Source: Hyphomicrobium sp.
Lineage (GTDB): Bacteria > Pseudomonadota > Alphaproteobacteria > Rhizobiales > Hyphomicrobiaceae
Direction of reading: 5' to 3'
DNA: 64,000 bases
Assembly (NCBI GenBank): GCA_002928515.1
Contig: PERI01000003.1
Location: 186,001 to 250,000, forward strand
Shown: in pieces, positions 43,841 to 51,154 of the stretch
Layout of the letters: each line of letters opens with the position of its first letter
Position numbering within the stretch: the stretch's first letter is position 1
Notes under the pieces: model-generated
Databases searched by the model: none
What the model was told of the DNA's origin: nothing
What the model saw: only the letters and a program-made list of their open reading frames with translations
Position numbers and translations under genes: made by a program

Positions 43841-45085
43841 TTAGCTCGCGCTGAACTTCAACAGCTTGATCGCGTCGAAGTCTTGCACGCCGCCACCGAC
43901 GCGCTTGGTCGTGTAGAACAGGACATACGGCTTGGCGCTGTAAGGATCGCGCAACACACGAATGCCAGCCCGATCGACGATCAGATAGCCACGCTGGAAA
44001 TCACCGAACGCGATCGACAAGCTATCGGTGGCAATGTTGGGCATGTCTTCACATTCTGCGACCGGATATCCGAGCAGCGTCGGCTGCTCTCCCGGACCAT
44101 TCGATGGCTGCCAGAGATAATTACCCTGTCCATCCTTCAATTTGCGCACCGCTGACTGTGTGGAGCGGTTCATGACGAACGTGCCATTCGCACGATACGC
44201 CGCCTTCGCGGCATAGACGAGATCGAGCAGCTTGTCGCCGGGATGGGTCGCTGCAAAGCCACCGGCCACACCCGTCGCGATGAAGCCGAGATTGCCCCAG
44301 CTCCAGCTCGCATTCGCGACCGTCGGATAGGTGATGAAGCCCTTCGGCTTGTTCACGCCATCGCCGGTGACGAAGGCTGTGCCTTCCTGTTCGGCAAATG
44401 CAATGCGCACTTCTTCCGCCAGCCATTCGTCGATGTTGACGATGGCATCGTCGAGGATCGCCGATGACGCGGCGGGCATGGCGTACAGTTCCATGGTCGG
44501 GAACTGCAATTCTTCCAGCACCGGCGTTGCCGTTTGTGGACGCGCCGCCGTTTCACCGGCCCATCCTGTCACTGCGCCGCTGGTTGCGAACGGCCGCTTA
44601 TAAACACTGCCCGACACCTGGCGCACACCGGCAATCGCGCGAATGGGCGAGATCGCTTTCAGCGCGCGGTTGACGGCCGCCTCAGTTTCAGCGGGGACGA
44701 GATAACCGCCATCGGGACCCGATCCGACCGACAGTGCTTTTTCTTCTAGCCGGGTCATACGACCCGTGTCGCCCTTGCGCACATAAGTCTCAAACGCTGA
44801 TTTATGTGCGAGCGACATAGCCGGATCGCTGCCGCCTTGCGCCAAGTGTGGACGCCCCGCTTTCAGCGCGAGTTGGTCCGACACCCGCTTGGTTGCATCC
44901 AATGTTTCCTCGATGCGCGACAGCTTTTCCGCTGTCACGGCATCTTCCGCGCCGCGCCGTTCGATTTGCGAAAGGCGTTGATCGTTGGTTTCTTTGAACG
45001 CTTCGAAGGCATCCATAAAATCTTCGAACGCGCGCGCCGTCTCGCCACCGCCCGACTTCGTTTCGAGGTGTATTAGCTCAGTCAT
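43841..45085 (-). CDS. GTA g5: major capsid protein (HK97 fold)
   Basis: Capsid subunit of 414 residues. The N-terminal 100 residues are a coiled-coil-rich scaffold (delta) domain (FEDFMDAFEAFKETNDQRLSQIERRG; core SQIERRG), normally removed by the g4 protease. The mature HK97-fold part follows from about SVGSGPDGGYLVPAETE. Other marks: WLAEEVRIAFAEQEGTAFVTGDG and LGYPVAECEDMPN. The frame opens at 45130, but the ATG at 45085 has AAGGAG five bases upstream. A short inverted-repeat element lies on each side of the gene. Confidence 0.95.
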   Translation of the reverse strand: MTELIHLETKSGGGETARAFEDFMDAFEAFKETNDQRLSQIERRGAEDAVTAEKLSRIEETLDATKRVSDQLALKAGRPHLAQGGSDPAMSLAHKSAFETYVRKGDTGRMTRLEEKALSVGSGPDGGYLVPAETEAAVNRALKAISPIRAIAGVRQVSGSVYKRPFATSGAVTGWAGETAARPQTATPVLEELQFPTMELYAMPAASSAILDDAIVNIDEWLAEEVRIAFAEQEGTAFVTGDGVNKPKGFITYPTVANASWSWGNLGFIATGVAGGFAATHPGDKLLDLVYAAKAAYRANGTFVMNRSTQSAVRKLKDGQGNYLWQPSNGPGEQPTLLGYPVAECEDMPNIATDSLSIAFGDFQRGYLIVDRAGIRVLRDPYSAKPYVLFYTTKRVGGGVQDFDAIKLLKFSAS

Positions 45086-45134
45086 ACGTGCTCCTTTGTC
45101 TATCCTTGCTGTCTCAAGTGATTTCTCCACACAC

Positions 45135-45270
45135 CGTCATCCCGGCGAAGGCCGGGACCCACGGCTAGTTTCAGAACTTGTGCTGCTCGTTGGTCGCGAC
45201 GAGTTCGCGCTTCACTCAAATTCTGTGTAACGGACCCTTGTCGTGGGTCCCGGCCTTCGCCGGGATGACG
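45135..45270. repeat. MITE-like element with 29-bp perfect inverted ends, between g4 and g5
   Basis: Positions 45135-45163 and 45242-45270 are exact inverted copies over 29 bases (CGTCATCCCGGCGAAGGCCG and following, mirrored by CGTGGGTCCCGGCCTTCGCC and following). The 78 bases between them hold a further small stem, CTCGTTGGTCGCGACGAG. The element is 136 bp. It lies just upstream of the capsid ribosome site. Perfect arms suggest recent spread or strong selection. Confidence 0.85.
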
Positions 45271-45292
45271 AGATTGAGGCAATGGTCGTGAA

Positions 45293-46015
45293 CTAAACTC
45301 TCGGTGCTGTGACTTTCATCATCCGCTGTGCTGCGCGTCTCATACGAGCTGCCAACACCGCGTCGTCATCGAGGCCAAGGCGCGCATCCCGCAGCGCCTT
45401 CAGACCTTGGAAGCCACCGCGCAAAACAGCGCGCGCTTCCATGCGCGTCAGCCCAGCGTCCCGCGTGAGCCAGCGTTCAAATTCGCGTTCACTTGTGCTG
45501 TGTCGCGCGATCGGCTGCCGCTTCACGGCTCCAACCCGCGCGCCCGGCAGCATCGGAAACGTGACGATGGAAATTTCCCAGAGATCGACTTTTTCCAGTC
45601 GCCGGATACCTGAGCGTGCATCGCGCTTGCCGCGCACTGCTTTGAAGCCAATCGACAAGCCATCGAGTGCGCCCGCGCGCATCAGCGCCAATATTTCTCT
45701 CGCGCGTGCCACCGCCGTCATCAATCGACCGCGCACATATAAACCATTGGCGTCTTCGCGGATCTCGTCCCACACGCCAATCGGTTCAGCTGGATCATGC
45801 TGAAACAGCATTTTGATGCGCTGTGTGCCGCGCGATTTCAAACTTTCGGCGAAGGCGCCCGGCATGATGACATCGCGACCCAGATCCTCGCGATTGAACA
45901 AGCTCGCGTAGCCTTCGAATACGCCGTCATCATCGACGGACTTCAAATCGAGCGGCGTCCCAAGCGAGCAGTCGCGCGCGCCCGCAGGCAGCATGATGTG
46001 TCCAGCCAGCGCCAT
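45293..46015 (-). CDS. GTA g4: prohead protease (HK97 family)
   Basis: Capsid maturation protease, 240 residues. The fold core is VFEGYASLFNREDLGRDVIMPGAF, the catalytic His lies in IKMLFQHDPAEPIGVW, and the Ser in GALDGLSIGFKAVRGK. A C-terminal extension of about 60 residues (STSEREFERWLTRDAGLTRMEARAVLRGGF; core EREFERWLTRDAG) is typical of GTA g4. I took the ATG at 46015, with GGGG five bases upstream; a GTG at 46021 is in frame. It lies 63 bases after the portal stop with no separate g3.5 gene. Confidence 0.94.
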   Translation of the reverse strand: MALAGHIMLPAGARDCSLGTPLDLKSVDDDGVFEGYASLFNREDLGRDVIMPGAFAESLKSRGTQRIKMLFQHDPAEPIGVWDEIREDANGLYVRGRLMTAVARAREILALMRAGALDGLSIGFKAVRGKRDARSGIRRLEKVDLWEISIVTFPMLPGARVGAVKRQPIARHSTSEREFERWLTRDAGLTRMEARAVLRGGFQGLKALRDARLGLDDDAVLAARMRRAAQRMMKVTAPRV

Positions 46016-46078
46016 AAGCACCCCGTTGCAAAACTCAGTTGTTGTTCGTGTTTGGCGTCGCGCTCGCGTCGCGCGCCG

Positions 46079-47341
46079 CTACGTCTTCACGCCATACCCA
46101 ACCGCCGCGCGTTTTTCGTCGTCGGTGAGGAACGACACGGCTTGCAAGCGCGTCCATAGCGCATCGCGTTCGCTGCTCAATGCTGCCACCTGATCGATGT
46201 CGGGGCGAAGCTCTAGTCGCGCATTTTTGTTTGCGCTTGGCGACTCTCCTGCGGGAAGCCGGCCGCCAATCGCGGCGTCCTGAGCACTCGGCGCGAGCCA
46301 GCCGCTCAAAGCCTTCGCCGTTCGGTTCACCAACGGCAACACCGTCTGTCGCCAGAAGCAGCGCTGCGCCTCCTGATAATTCGCATAGGTATTGTCGCCA
46401 GGAATACCGAGCAACATCGGCGGCACACCCAGCGCCAACGCGATCTCGCGCGCGGCAGAATTTTTCGCCTCGATAAAATCCATATCCTTCGGCGACAGCG
46501 ACAGCGGCTTCCAATCCAATCCGCCTTCGAGCAGAAGCGGACGCCCAGCATGACGCGCGCCTTGGAAGCTCGCTTCCAATTCTGTGCGCAAGCGCTCGAA
46601 CTGTTCTGTCGTCATCTGGCCGTTGCTTGCGCCATAGACCAAAGCCCCGCTCGGCCGCGCCGAATTATCCAGCAGCGCCTTGTTCCAGTTCGACGCCGTG
46701 TTGTGAATATCAATCGCCGATGCCGCCGCCTCGATTGGGCTCATGCCATAATGATCGTTGGCGGGATGAAACAATTTCACATGCAAAATGGGCCGCACGC
46801 CGGGTGCGACGTCTTCGACGAAACGCACCGACTGTCCGCCCGCGGTATATTCATAGCCTTCCGGCCATCCGTCCGCGCCGGGGATGACCTTCATGCGATC
46901 CGGCCGCAGCGCGTGCAATTCGCGCACGCGCCCATCGAGCGTCACGGCTTCGAGATACGCGTTGCCCGCAACCAGCAGAAATCCGTACCAGGCTTCCAGC
47001 AGATCGGTGCCTGTTTGATCGTGACTGGGCTGGCGCAAGACATCGAGCAGCGGATGCTCGTCGATCTCTTGCGTGCCATCGTAGAGCAAAAGTGGGATCG
47101 ACGCTGCCGCCTCCGCGATCATGCGCACGCTGCGATAGACAATCGCGTTCTGCATAAATCCTTCGCGAGCGAACGCACTGTAATCGCGCGGGCTCCATAC
47201 CGGCTGGCCCAAATGTTCGACCGCGATCAGCGCGCCCGTGCGGCTGGCTTTTGCATCATCCGGTCGTGTCATGGCATCGCGTATATGATCGTTGCCATTG
47301 CCGCGCCGAAATGACTGCCACACGCTTGCGATCCGCGACAT
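46079..47341 (-). CDS. GTA g3: portal protein
   Basis: Forms the DNA entry ring of the GTA head; HK97-type portal, 420 residues. Motifs: SVWQSFRRG, NAIVYRSVRMIAEAAASIPLLLYD, GNAYLEAVTLDGRVRELHALRPDRM (core LHALRPDRM), PANDHYGMSPIEAAASAIDIH and LALGVPPMLLGIPGDNTYANY. The start at 47341 has AAAGGA seven bases upstream; longer in-frame starts (to 47437) would run into the repeat at 47388-47534. Near residue 358 an extra peptide, GGRLPAGESPSANKN, is encoded by a palindromic element also found in g2. Confidence 0.94.
   Translation of the reverse strand: MSRIASVWQSFRRGNGNDHIRDAMTRPDDAKASRTGALIAVEHLGQPVWSPRDYSAFAREGFMQNAIVYRSVRMIAEAAASIPLLLYDGTQEIDEHPLLDVLRQPSHDQTGTDLLEAWYGFLLVAGNAYLEAVTLDGRVRELHALRPDRMKVIPGADGWPEGYEYTAGGQSVRFVEDVAPGVRPILHVKLFHPANDHYGMSPIEAAASAIDIHNTASNWNKALLDNSARPSGALVYGASNGQMTTEQFERLRTELEASFQGARHAGRPLLLEGGLDWKPLSLSPKDMDFIEAKNSAAREIALALGVPPMLLGIPGDNTYANYQEAQRCFWRQTVLPLVNRTAKALSGWLAPSAQDAAIGGRLPAGESPSANKNARLELRPDIDQVAALSSERDALWTRLQAVSFLTDDEKRAAVGYGVKT
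46224..46286. repeat. Palindromic element inserted in frame in g3
   Basis: About 60 bp related to a stretch in g2 (48714-48776): 31 of 39 central bases are identical. The core is an imperfect palindrome at 46235-46271 with outer arms TTGGCG (46237-46242) and CGCCAA (46264-46269). It is read through in the portal frame as GGRLPAGESPSANKN, between a region ending SAQDAAI and the conserved LELRPDIDQV. Confidence 0.75.
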
Positions 47342-47387
47342 GGGCGTGTCCTTTGCAAAACTCATAATGGAAACGTGAACCCTACTT

Positions 47388-47534
47388 GTCATCCCGGACG
47401 CGATGCACAGCAGCGCGATCCGGGACCCAGCGCACAAAGCGGCGCAGCCTCGATGTTATTTTGTGTCTTCGACGAGTCTTGCGCTGGATCCCCGACATGC
47501 GCGACGGCTTGCGCCGCGCTGTGTCGAGGATGAC
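47388..47534. repeat. Repeat element between g2 and g3
   Basis: Begins GTCATCCCGGACGCG and ends GAGGATGAC, with an inner pair GCGATCCGGGACCCAGCGC and GCGCTGGATCC. The ends match those of the repeats at 43706-43830 and 45135-45270, but the inverted arms are less perfect. It fills the whole gap between the terminase stop (47548) and the portal ribosome site. Confidence 0.65.
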
Positions 47535-47547
47535 GTTCGCTCTTGCG

Positions 47548-48951
47548 CTACAACATCCGCACCGACGGTCGCGCAGCTTCGCTCAACAGCAAATCCGTCA
47601 CCGCCCACACCAGCGCATCGACGCGGTCGGGACTTTTGCCGCCGACCAAGCCATCGCTGCCGAACGCGCACATCTGATCTTCCAACGCTTCAAACCGGCC
47701 GACATGCGCCACGCGACCTTCCGCATACAAAGCGGCGACCGGCTCGGCGCGAACCCACTTGCCGCGTGTCGCTCTGACTTTCGCCACCGGCAAATTCTCT
47801 CTGAACTGTTGCAGCACGCCGACCACGAGATCGCCGCCCTGGTTCACCTCCGCCACCATCCGGTCGGCGGCAAAATCATCGTAGGCGGCCAACGCCGCGC
47901 GTGCCCACACATCGGGCGTGCGCCCCTGCACCGTGCGATCGGCCAGCACATACGCGCGGCCATCGACGCCCAAACCGGCCACCACAATTCCGCAGGCGTC
48001 CGAGCGCGCTGTCGCCGTCACCGGCGGATCGACCGCGACCACGATGCGCCGCATCTCCGGTGCTGCCGCCACGCGCGCCTCGTCGATCCACGACCGCTGC
48101 CACAGCGCATGCCCGACATCCTCGACCAACTCGCCGAGCAATTCCTGCCGCCCCAAATGCGAACCCGAATAGCGCCGCGTCATCTCCGCCAAAAAGGTCG
48201 GCGCCAGATTGTCGGCGTTGTCCGCCGTCGATAACCGCGTCGTCACGGTCGCGGCATCGGCCATCAGCAATTTCAAAAACGCGATCGCGCGCGGTGTCGT
48301 CGTCGCCACCACGTGCGGCGTCTCGCCCAAGCGCAAGCCAAACTGCAACATGTCCCACGCACCTTGCGCGTCGCGCCACTTGGCGACCTCATCGCACCAG
48401 GCGGCATGAAACTGCGGACCGCGCAAAGCTTCCCGCTCGTCTGCGGAAAACATTTCCGCCACCGTTCCGTTCGGCCACGTCAAGCGCCGCTTCGACGGCT
48501 CGAACACCGGCCGCTCGTGCGGCGCATGAATAGCAAGCAATCCCGACGCGCCTTCGATCATCACGTTGCGCACGTCGCTCATCGTTTTGCCGACGAGCGC
48601 GATGCGCAGTACTTTTTTCTTCGATGCCAGCTTGGCACACGCCCGCGCGCGCACCCACTCGGCCCCCGCGCGCGTTTTGCCCGAGCCCCGACCGCCAAGT
48701 ATCAACCAAACTCTTTTTCTGGCGTCGGGCGACTCCCCGGTGGGGAGCCGGCCGCCCGACGCGGAGCACCGGAGCTTGTCGCAAGAGAATTCACGGGGAA
48801 ATAACTGATCTTCGCGCGCCCACATCTCCCAGTCGTATTGCATGAATTCGAGTTCGCGCTCACTCAGCGCCGCCAGCGCGTCGGCGAGGTGTCCGTTGTC
48901 GATTGAGGCGTTCAAGGCGTTCCGCAATCTCGCGGCGTAAGTCTTCCGCAT
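47548..48951 (-). CDS. GTA g2: terminase large subunit
   Basis: ATPase and nuclease that packages DNA into GTA heads. Walker A is LILGGRGSGKTRAGAEWVR (about residue 82) and Walker B lies in FHAAWCDEVAKW. The RNase-H-like nuclease shows RRIVVAVDPPVTATARSDACG (core VAVDPP) and MVAEVNQGGDLV, and DRVDALVWAVTDLL near the end. The ATG at 48951 gives a 92-base overlap with g1; a later TTG could be the true start. Just before Walker A an extra peptide GGRLPTGESPDARK comes from a palindromic element. All catalytic motifs are intact, so the insertion need not destroy function. Confidence 0.94.
   Translation of the reverse strand: MRKTYAARLRNALNASIDNGHLADALAALSERELEFMQYDWEMWAREDQLFPREFSCDKLRCSASGGRLPTGESPDARKRVWLILGGRGSGKTRAGAEWVRARACAKLASKKKVLRIALVGKTMSDVRNVMIEGASGLLAIHAPHERPVFEPSKRRLTWPNGTVAEMFSADEREALRGPQFHAAWCDEVAKWRDAQGAWDMLQFGLRLGETPHVVATTTPRAIAFLKLLMADAATVTTRLSTADNADNLAPTFLAEMTRRYSGSHLGRQELLGELVEDVGHALWQRSWIDEARVAAAPEMRRIVVAVDPPVTATARSDACGIVVAGLGVDGRAYVLADRTVQGRTPDVWARAALAAYDDFAADRMVAEVNQGGDLVVGVLQQFRENLPVAKVRATRGKWVRAEPVAALYAEGRVAHVGRFEALEDQMCAFGSDGLVGGKSPDRVDALVWAVTDLLLSEAARPSVRML
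48714..48776. repeat. Palindromic element inserted in frame in g2
   Basis: Related to the stretch at 46224-46286 in g3. Palindrome core at 48724-48760: outer arms GTCGGGCG (48724-48731) and CGCCCGAC (48753-48760), inner arms ACTCCCC and GGGGAGC around GGT. It is read as GGRLPTGESPDARK between FSCDKL and the Walker A strand VWLILGG of the terminase. Confidence 0.75.
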
Positions 48952-49522
48952 GACGCAGCGCCTCCTTGTCTTTGGCGTTCGCCCGCTTGCTCGCGCCGTT
49001 CGAAATATCGCGTTGCATGTCCACGGCCTTCTCCAAACTGTTGACCATTTGCGACAGCGCGCGCGAGGCCCGTTCCCGGTCCTGCGATGACACGCCCTTT
49101 TGCTGTTCGAGTTTCGTCAGTTCCAGATCGATGGTGTTATAGACCCGCTGCACCAGATCCTTCGGTTTAGCGGCTGTCTTCTTCTTGGCTTGCGCGGAAA
49201 CGTCAGCGACGATGGCCGACGCAGGATCCGTGACGATCTCGTCCGATGCCGGTGCAATAGATAAATCGCCATCGTCGATCGGATCGATGGCGAGATCATT
49301 TTCAGTTTCGACGATCTTTGGCGCGGCGATCTTTTTCACGCGCCGCGTCATGCGCGGCTTGGAAACTTTTGTCGTGCGCTTGTTTGCGACTTTCGTGGTT
49401 TTCTTTTTTGCGACTTTCACTTTCGCAGGTTTTGTCTTCGCTGTTGTCGTTGTGCGCTTGGCTACCGGTTCGCTGTCCTCAAGCGAGCGGACAAGCGTCA
49501 ACCGCGCCGGACCTTTCGCCAT
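48860..49522 (-). CDS. GTA g1-like (small terminase position) with histone-tail-like N-terminus
   Basis: First gene of the GTA cluster, in the small-terminase position. The C-terminal 100 residues are helical and coiled-coil-like (LVQRVYNTIDLELTKLEQQKG; ALRHAEDLRREIAERLERLN), as in RcGTA g1, which binds TerL. The N-terminal 75 residues are Lys/Thr/Ala/Val-rich (KTKPAKVKVAKKKTTKVA) like histone H1 or AlgP tails, followed by an acidic linker. I chose the ATG at 49522; the frame opens at 49594 and no ribosome site is clear. It overlaps g2 by 92 bases. Assignment rests on position and coiled coil; the basic tail is unusual. Confidence 0.7.
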   Translation of the reverse strand: MAKGPARLTLVRSLEDSEPVAKRTTTTAKTKPAKVKVAKKKTTKVANKRTTKVSKPRMTRRVKKIAAPKIVETENDLAIDPIDDGDLSIAPASDEIVTDPASAIVADVSAQAKKKTAAKPKDLVQRVYNTIDLELTKLEQQKGVSSQDRERASRALSQMVNSLEKAVDMQRDISNGASKRANAKDKEALRHAEDLRREIAERLERLNRQRTPRRRAGGAE

Positions 49523-49772
49523 GCGAAGCAACCCCGCTGATCGCGCATCAAAGACTTGAGCTGTGTTGTGAAATTCCAGCGACGACCGGCGCATTGCGCC
49601 TCGAATGGCCTTATCGGCCTAGTCTTCGCATCATATCCAAATAGTACCCGAGGAGCGCCGCGCTGTCAATAACGAATACTTGGTAAACTTGGATTTATAC
49701 AGTAAATCTAGATATTTATATTTGCTACACTGTAGAATACATCTAGTATAACCCACCCCGAAACAGCGGGGA
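49523..49772. other. AT-rich gap upstream of GTA g1, probable promoter region
   Basis: From about 49660 to 49750 the sequence is far richer in A and T than its surroundings (for example TCTAGATATTTATATTTGCT). No gene is visible. It should contain the promoter of the GTA operon. I could not place -35/-10 boxes or a TTAA-N7-TTAA CtrA site with confidence. An IS1595-type transposon is inserted at its upstream border. Confidence 0.5.
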
Positions 49773-49780
49773 TAAGTATT
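49773..49780. repeat. Left copy of 8-bp target site duplication
   Basis: TAAGTATT, identical to the copy at 51990-51997 that follows the right end of the transposon. Eight AT-rich bases are what IS1595-family elements duplicate. Confidence 0.9.
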
Positions 49781-49870
49781 GGCCTATGGCCAGTTGGCGT
49801 ATGTGCCAATCTCCGCTATTCTTGGGGCTCGTGCTATGAAGCATGAGCAACAGAGTCGGGGAATAAATAG

Positions 49871-50932
49871 ATGGACGACAGCGGGCGGAAAGCTATCGCT
49901 GCGATGTGGGTTGCCGCTGGGTTTGGCGGTATGACTCAACTTGCCAATCCAGAGTCTTGGTACTTTCAGCTTTTGTGGCTGGCAGCGTTTGCATCTATTG
50001 CCATTGGCCTGGGTACTTGGTTTTGGCCAAGTCTCAAGGAAAGCATATGGCCTGCCGTTGATATGGCGCGCGCGCAGCCAGAACCCCAGCATGAAGCTCC
50101 TGAGCGCATCAGCATTGTCGATTTAGCCGCCTTGGCTCAGCAGAGCTTCGGATGGAACCTCGACGCGTCAGGTTGGGAAGTAATCGACCTCAATACAGGT
50201 CTGAAGCACGCCGCCAACGATGGTTTCCTAAAATTTGATGGCAAGACCGGCGGAGAGCGAGCTGGCGATCCTTTTCGGCGTAGTCAGATATTGTTTCAAC
50301 CTATCGAACAAGGCGAGTGGCGACTGCATAGCTTGCAAGTCACTACACCCGGTCTGACGTACATTGGGGTTGATAACTTCGATGTGACTGCCTCCGGTTA
50401 TTCAAGAGATGCGCCTCGTTATTACGATCTTCATGTTTCGGATCGGCGAGATGCAATAGCGTGGTTAAAGCATAGGTCCGGCAAATTTCGAGGCGCGGCT
50501 AAGGCCGCTTACGACGAAGGCGAAACTCGGCGGCGTTCAATTTTTGGACCAGCCGAGTATGGCGAAGAAGATCAAAACATCGACGAGGCAACAGTCTTAG
50601 CAAGAATTCAGTCAATGATTTCACCAGAGGCTGCACAGCCGACGCTCGCGAAGCAGCGCGGCGTCTACATTAATTTCAGACCTCAAAGCGCAATGGCGCT
50701 GATCGATAGCTTCAATGTCTCTAGTTTAACGGACAGTGGAAAAAACGATTATACTATTGGCTTCGCGCGAGATTTTGAAACCGACAATATAACTTGCACC
50801 CCCATAGGAAACACACCGCGCAATTTTGAGATTCCGTGGCTAACGAAATCTGCGGCGCGGGTCGTGTTCTTCGGTGAAGACGAGCCTTCAAATATAGGCT
50901 TATGGTTTCAAGAGGTCAGACATAACGAATAA
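49871..50932 (+). CDS. Transposon passenger: membrane-anchored protein of unknown function
   Basis: A 353-residue protein with one or two N-terminal hydrophobic segments (about residues 8-20 and 30-52, FQLLWLAAFASIAIGLGTWF) and a large soluble part. Visible stretches are ALAQQSFGWNLDASGWEVID, LQVTTPGLTYIGVDNFDV and YIGVDNFDVTASGYSRDAPR. I recognise no domain. GGGGA lies upstream of the ATG. Base composition is lower in G+C than the GTA genes, in keeping with transfer. It lies wholly inside the transposon, 90 bases from the left end, so it is carried by it. A role in the host is unknown. Confidence 0.75.
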   Translation: MDDSGRKAIAAMWVAAGFGGMTQLANPESWYFQLLWLAAFASIAIGLGTWFWPSLKESIWPAVDMARAQPEPQHEAPERISIVDLAALAQQSFGWNLDASGWEVIDLNTGLKHAANDGFLKFDGKTGGERAGDPFRRSQILFQPIEQGEWRLHSLQVTTPGLTYIGVDNFDVTASGYSRDAPRYYDLHVSDRRDAIAWLKHRSGKFRGAAKAAYDEGETRRRSIFGPAEYGEEDQNIDEATVLARIQSMISPEAAQPTLAKQRGVYINFRPQSAMALIDSFNVSSLTDSGKNDYTIGFARDFETDNITCTPIGNTPRNFEIPWLTKSAARVVFFGEDEPSNIGLWFQEVRHNE

Positions 50933-50944
50933 AGGGTCTTCTCA

Positions 50945-51154
50945 ATGTCACGTGGCAAATTCCTTTCACTTGAAGAAGCCCGCGAAACCGGGGCCTTCAA
51001 GCAATTCTGCAAAGAGCATCCGAGCGAAGCGGATCGTGACCGCTTCCTCAAGCTCCTTAGCGCGATGTCGCAAGGCGTTTTAGAAGAACCGGAAACATCG
51101 CAGCCGGATCGTGCCGCAGGTTCCAGCGGAACTCGAACTCGCCGAGGTACTTAG
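50945..51154 (+). CDS. Small protein in the IS1595 transposon
   Basis: A 69-residue hydrophilic protein (MSRGKFLSLEEARETGAFKQ, then FCKEHPSEADRDRFLKLL). AAGGGT precedes the ATG and the gene lies 12 bases after the passenger gene, so they may be one transcript. Its last third is antisense to the 3' end of the transposase gene (98 bases) and reads as low-complexity SSGTRTRRGT. I recall similar small proteins next to IS1595-type transposases, which would make it an accessory gene of the element; this needs a search. Confidence 0.6.
   Translation: MSRGKFLSLEEARETGAFKQFCKEHPSEADRDRFLKLLSAMSQGVLEEPETSQPDRAAGSSGTRTRRGT

Noticed and set aside
46079-47437. Upstream portal start at 47437 or 47365
   Set aside because: The longer N-terminus is encoded by the repeat element at 47388-47534, while the ATG at 47341 has a strong ribosome site and family-like start.
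46550-48234. Long rightward open frames of 254 and 282 codons (46550-47314 and 47386-48234)
   Set aside because: They are antisense to the portal and terminase genes, have no recognisable domains and arise from codon bias of the real genes in GC-rich DNA.
32959-49522. Intact temperate prophage
   Set aside because: No integrase, repressor, replication genes, attachment sites or tail fibres; gene set, order and sizes match RcGTA-type gene transfer agents.
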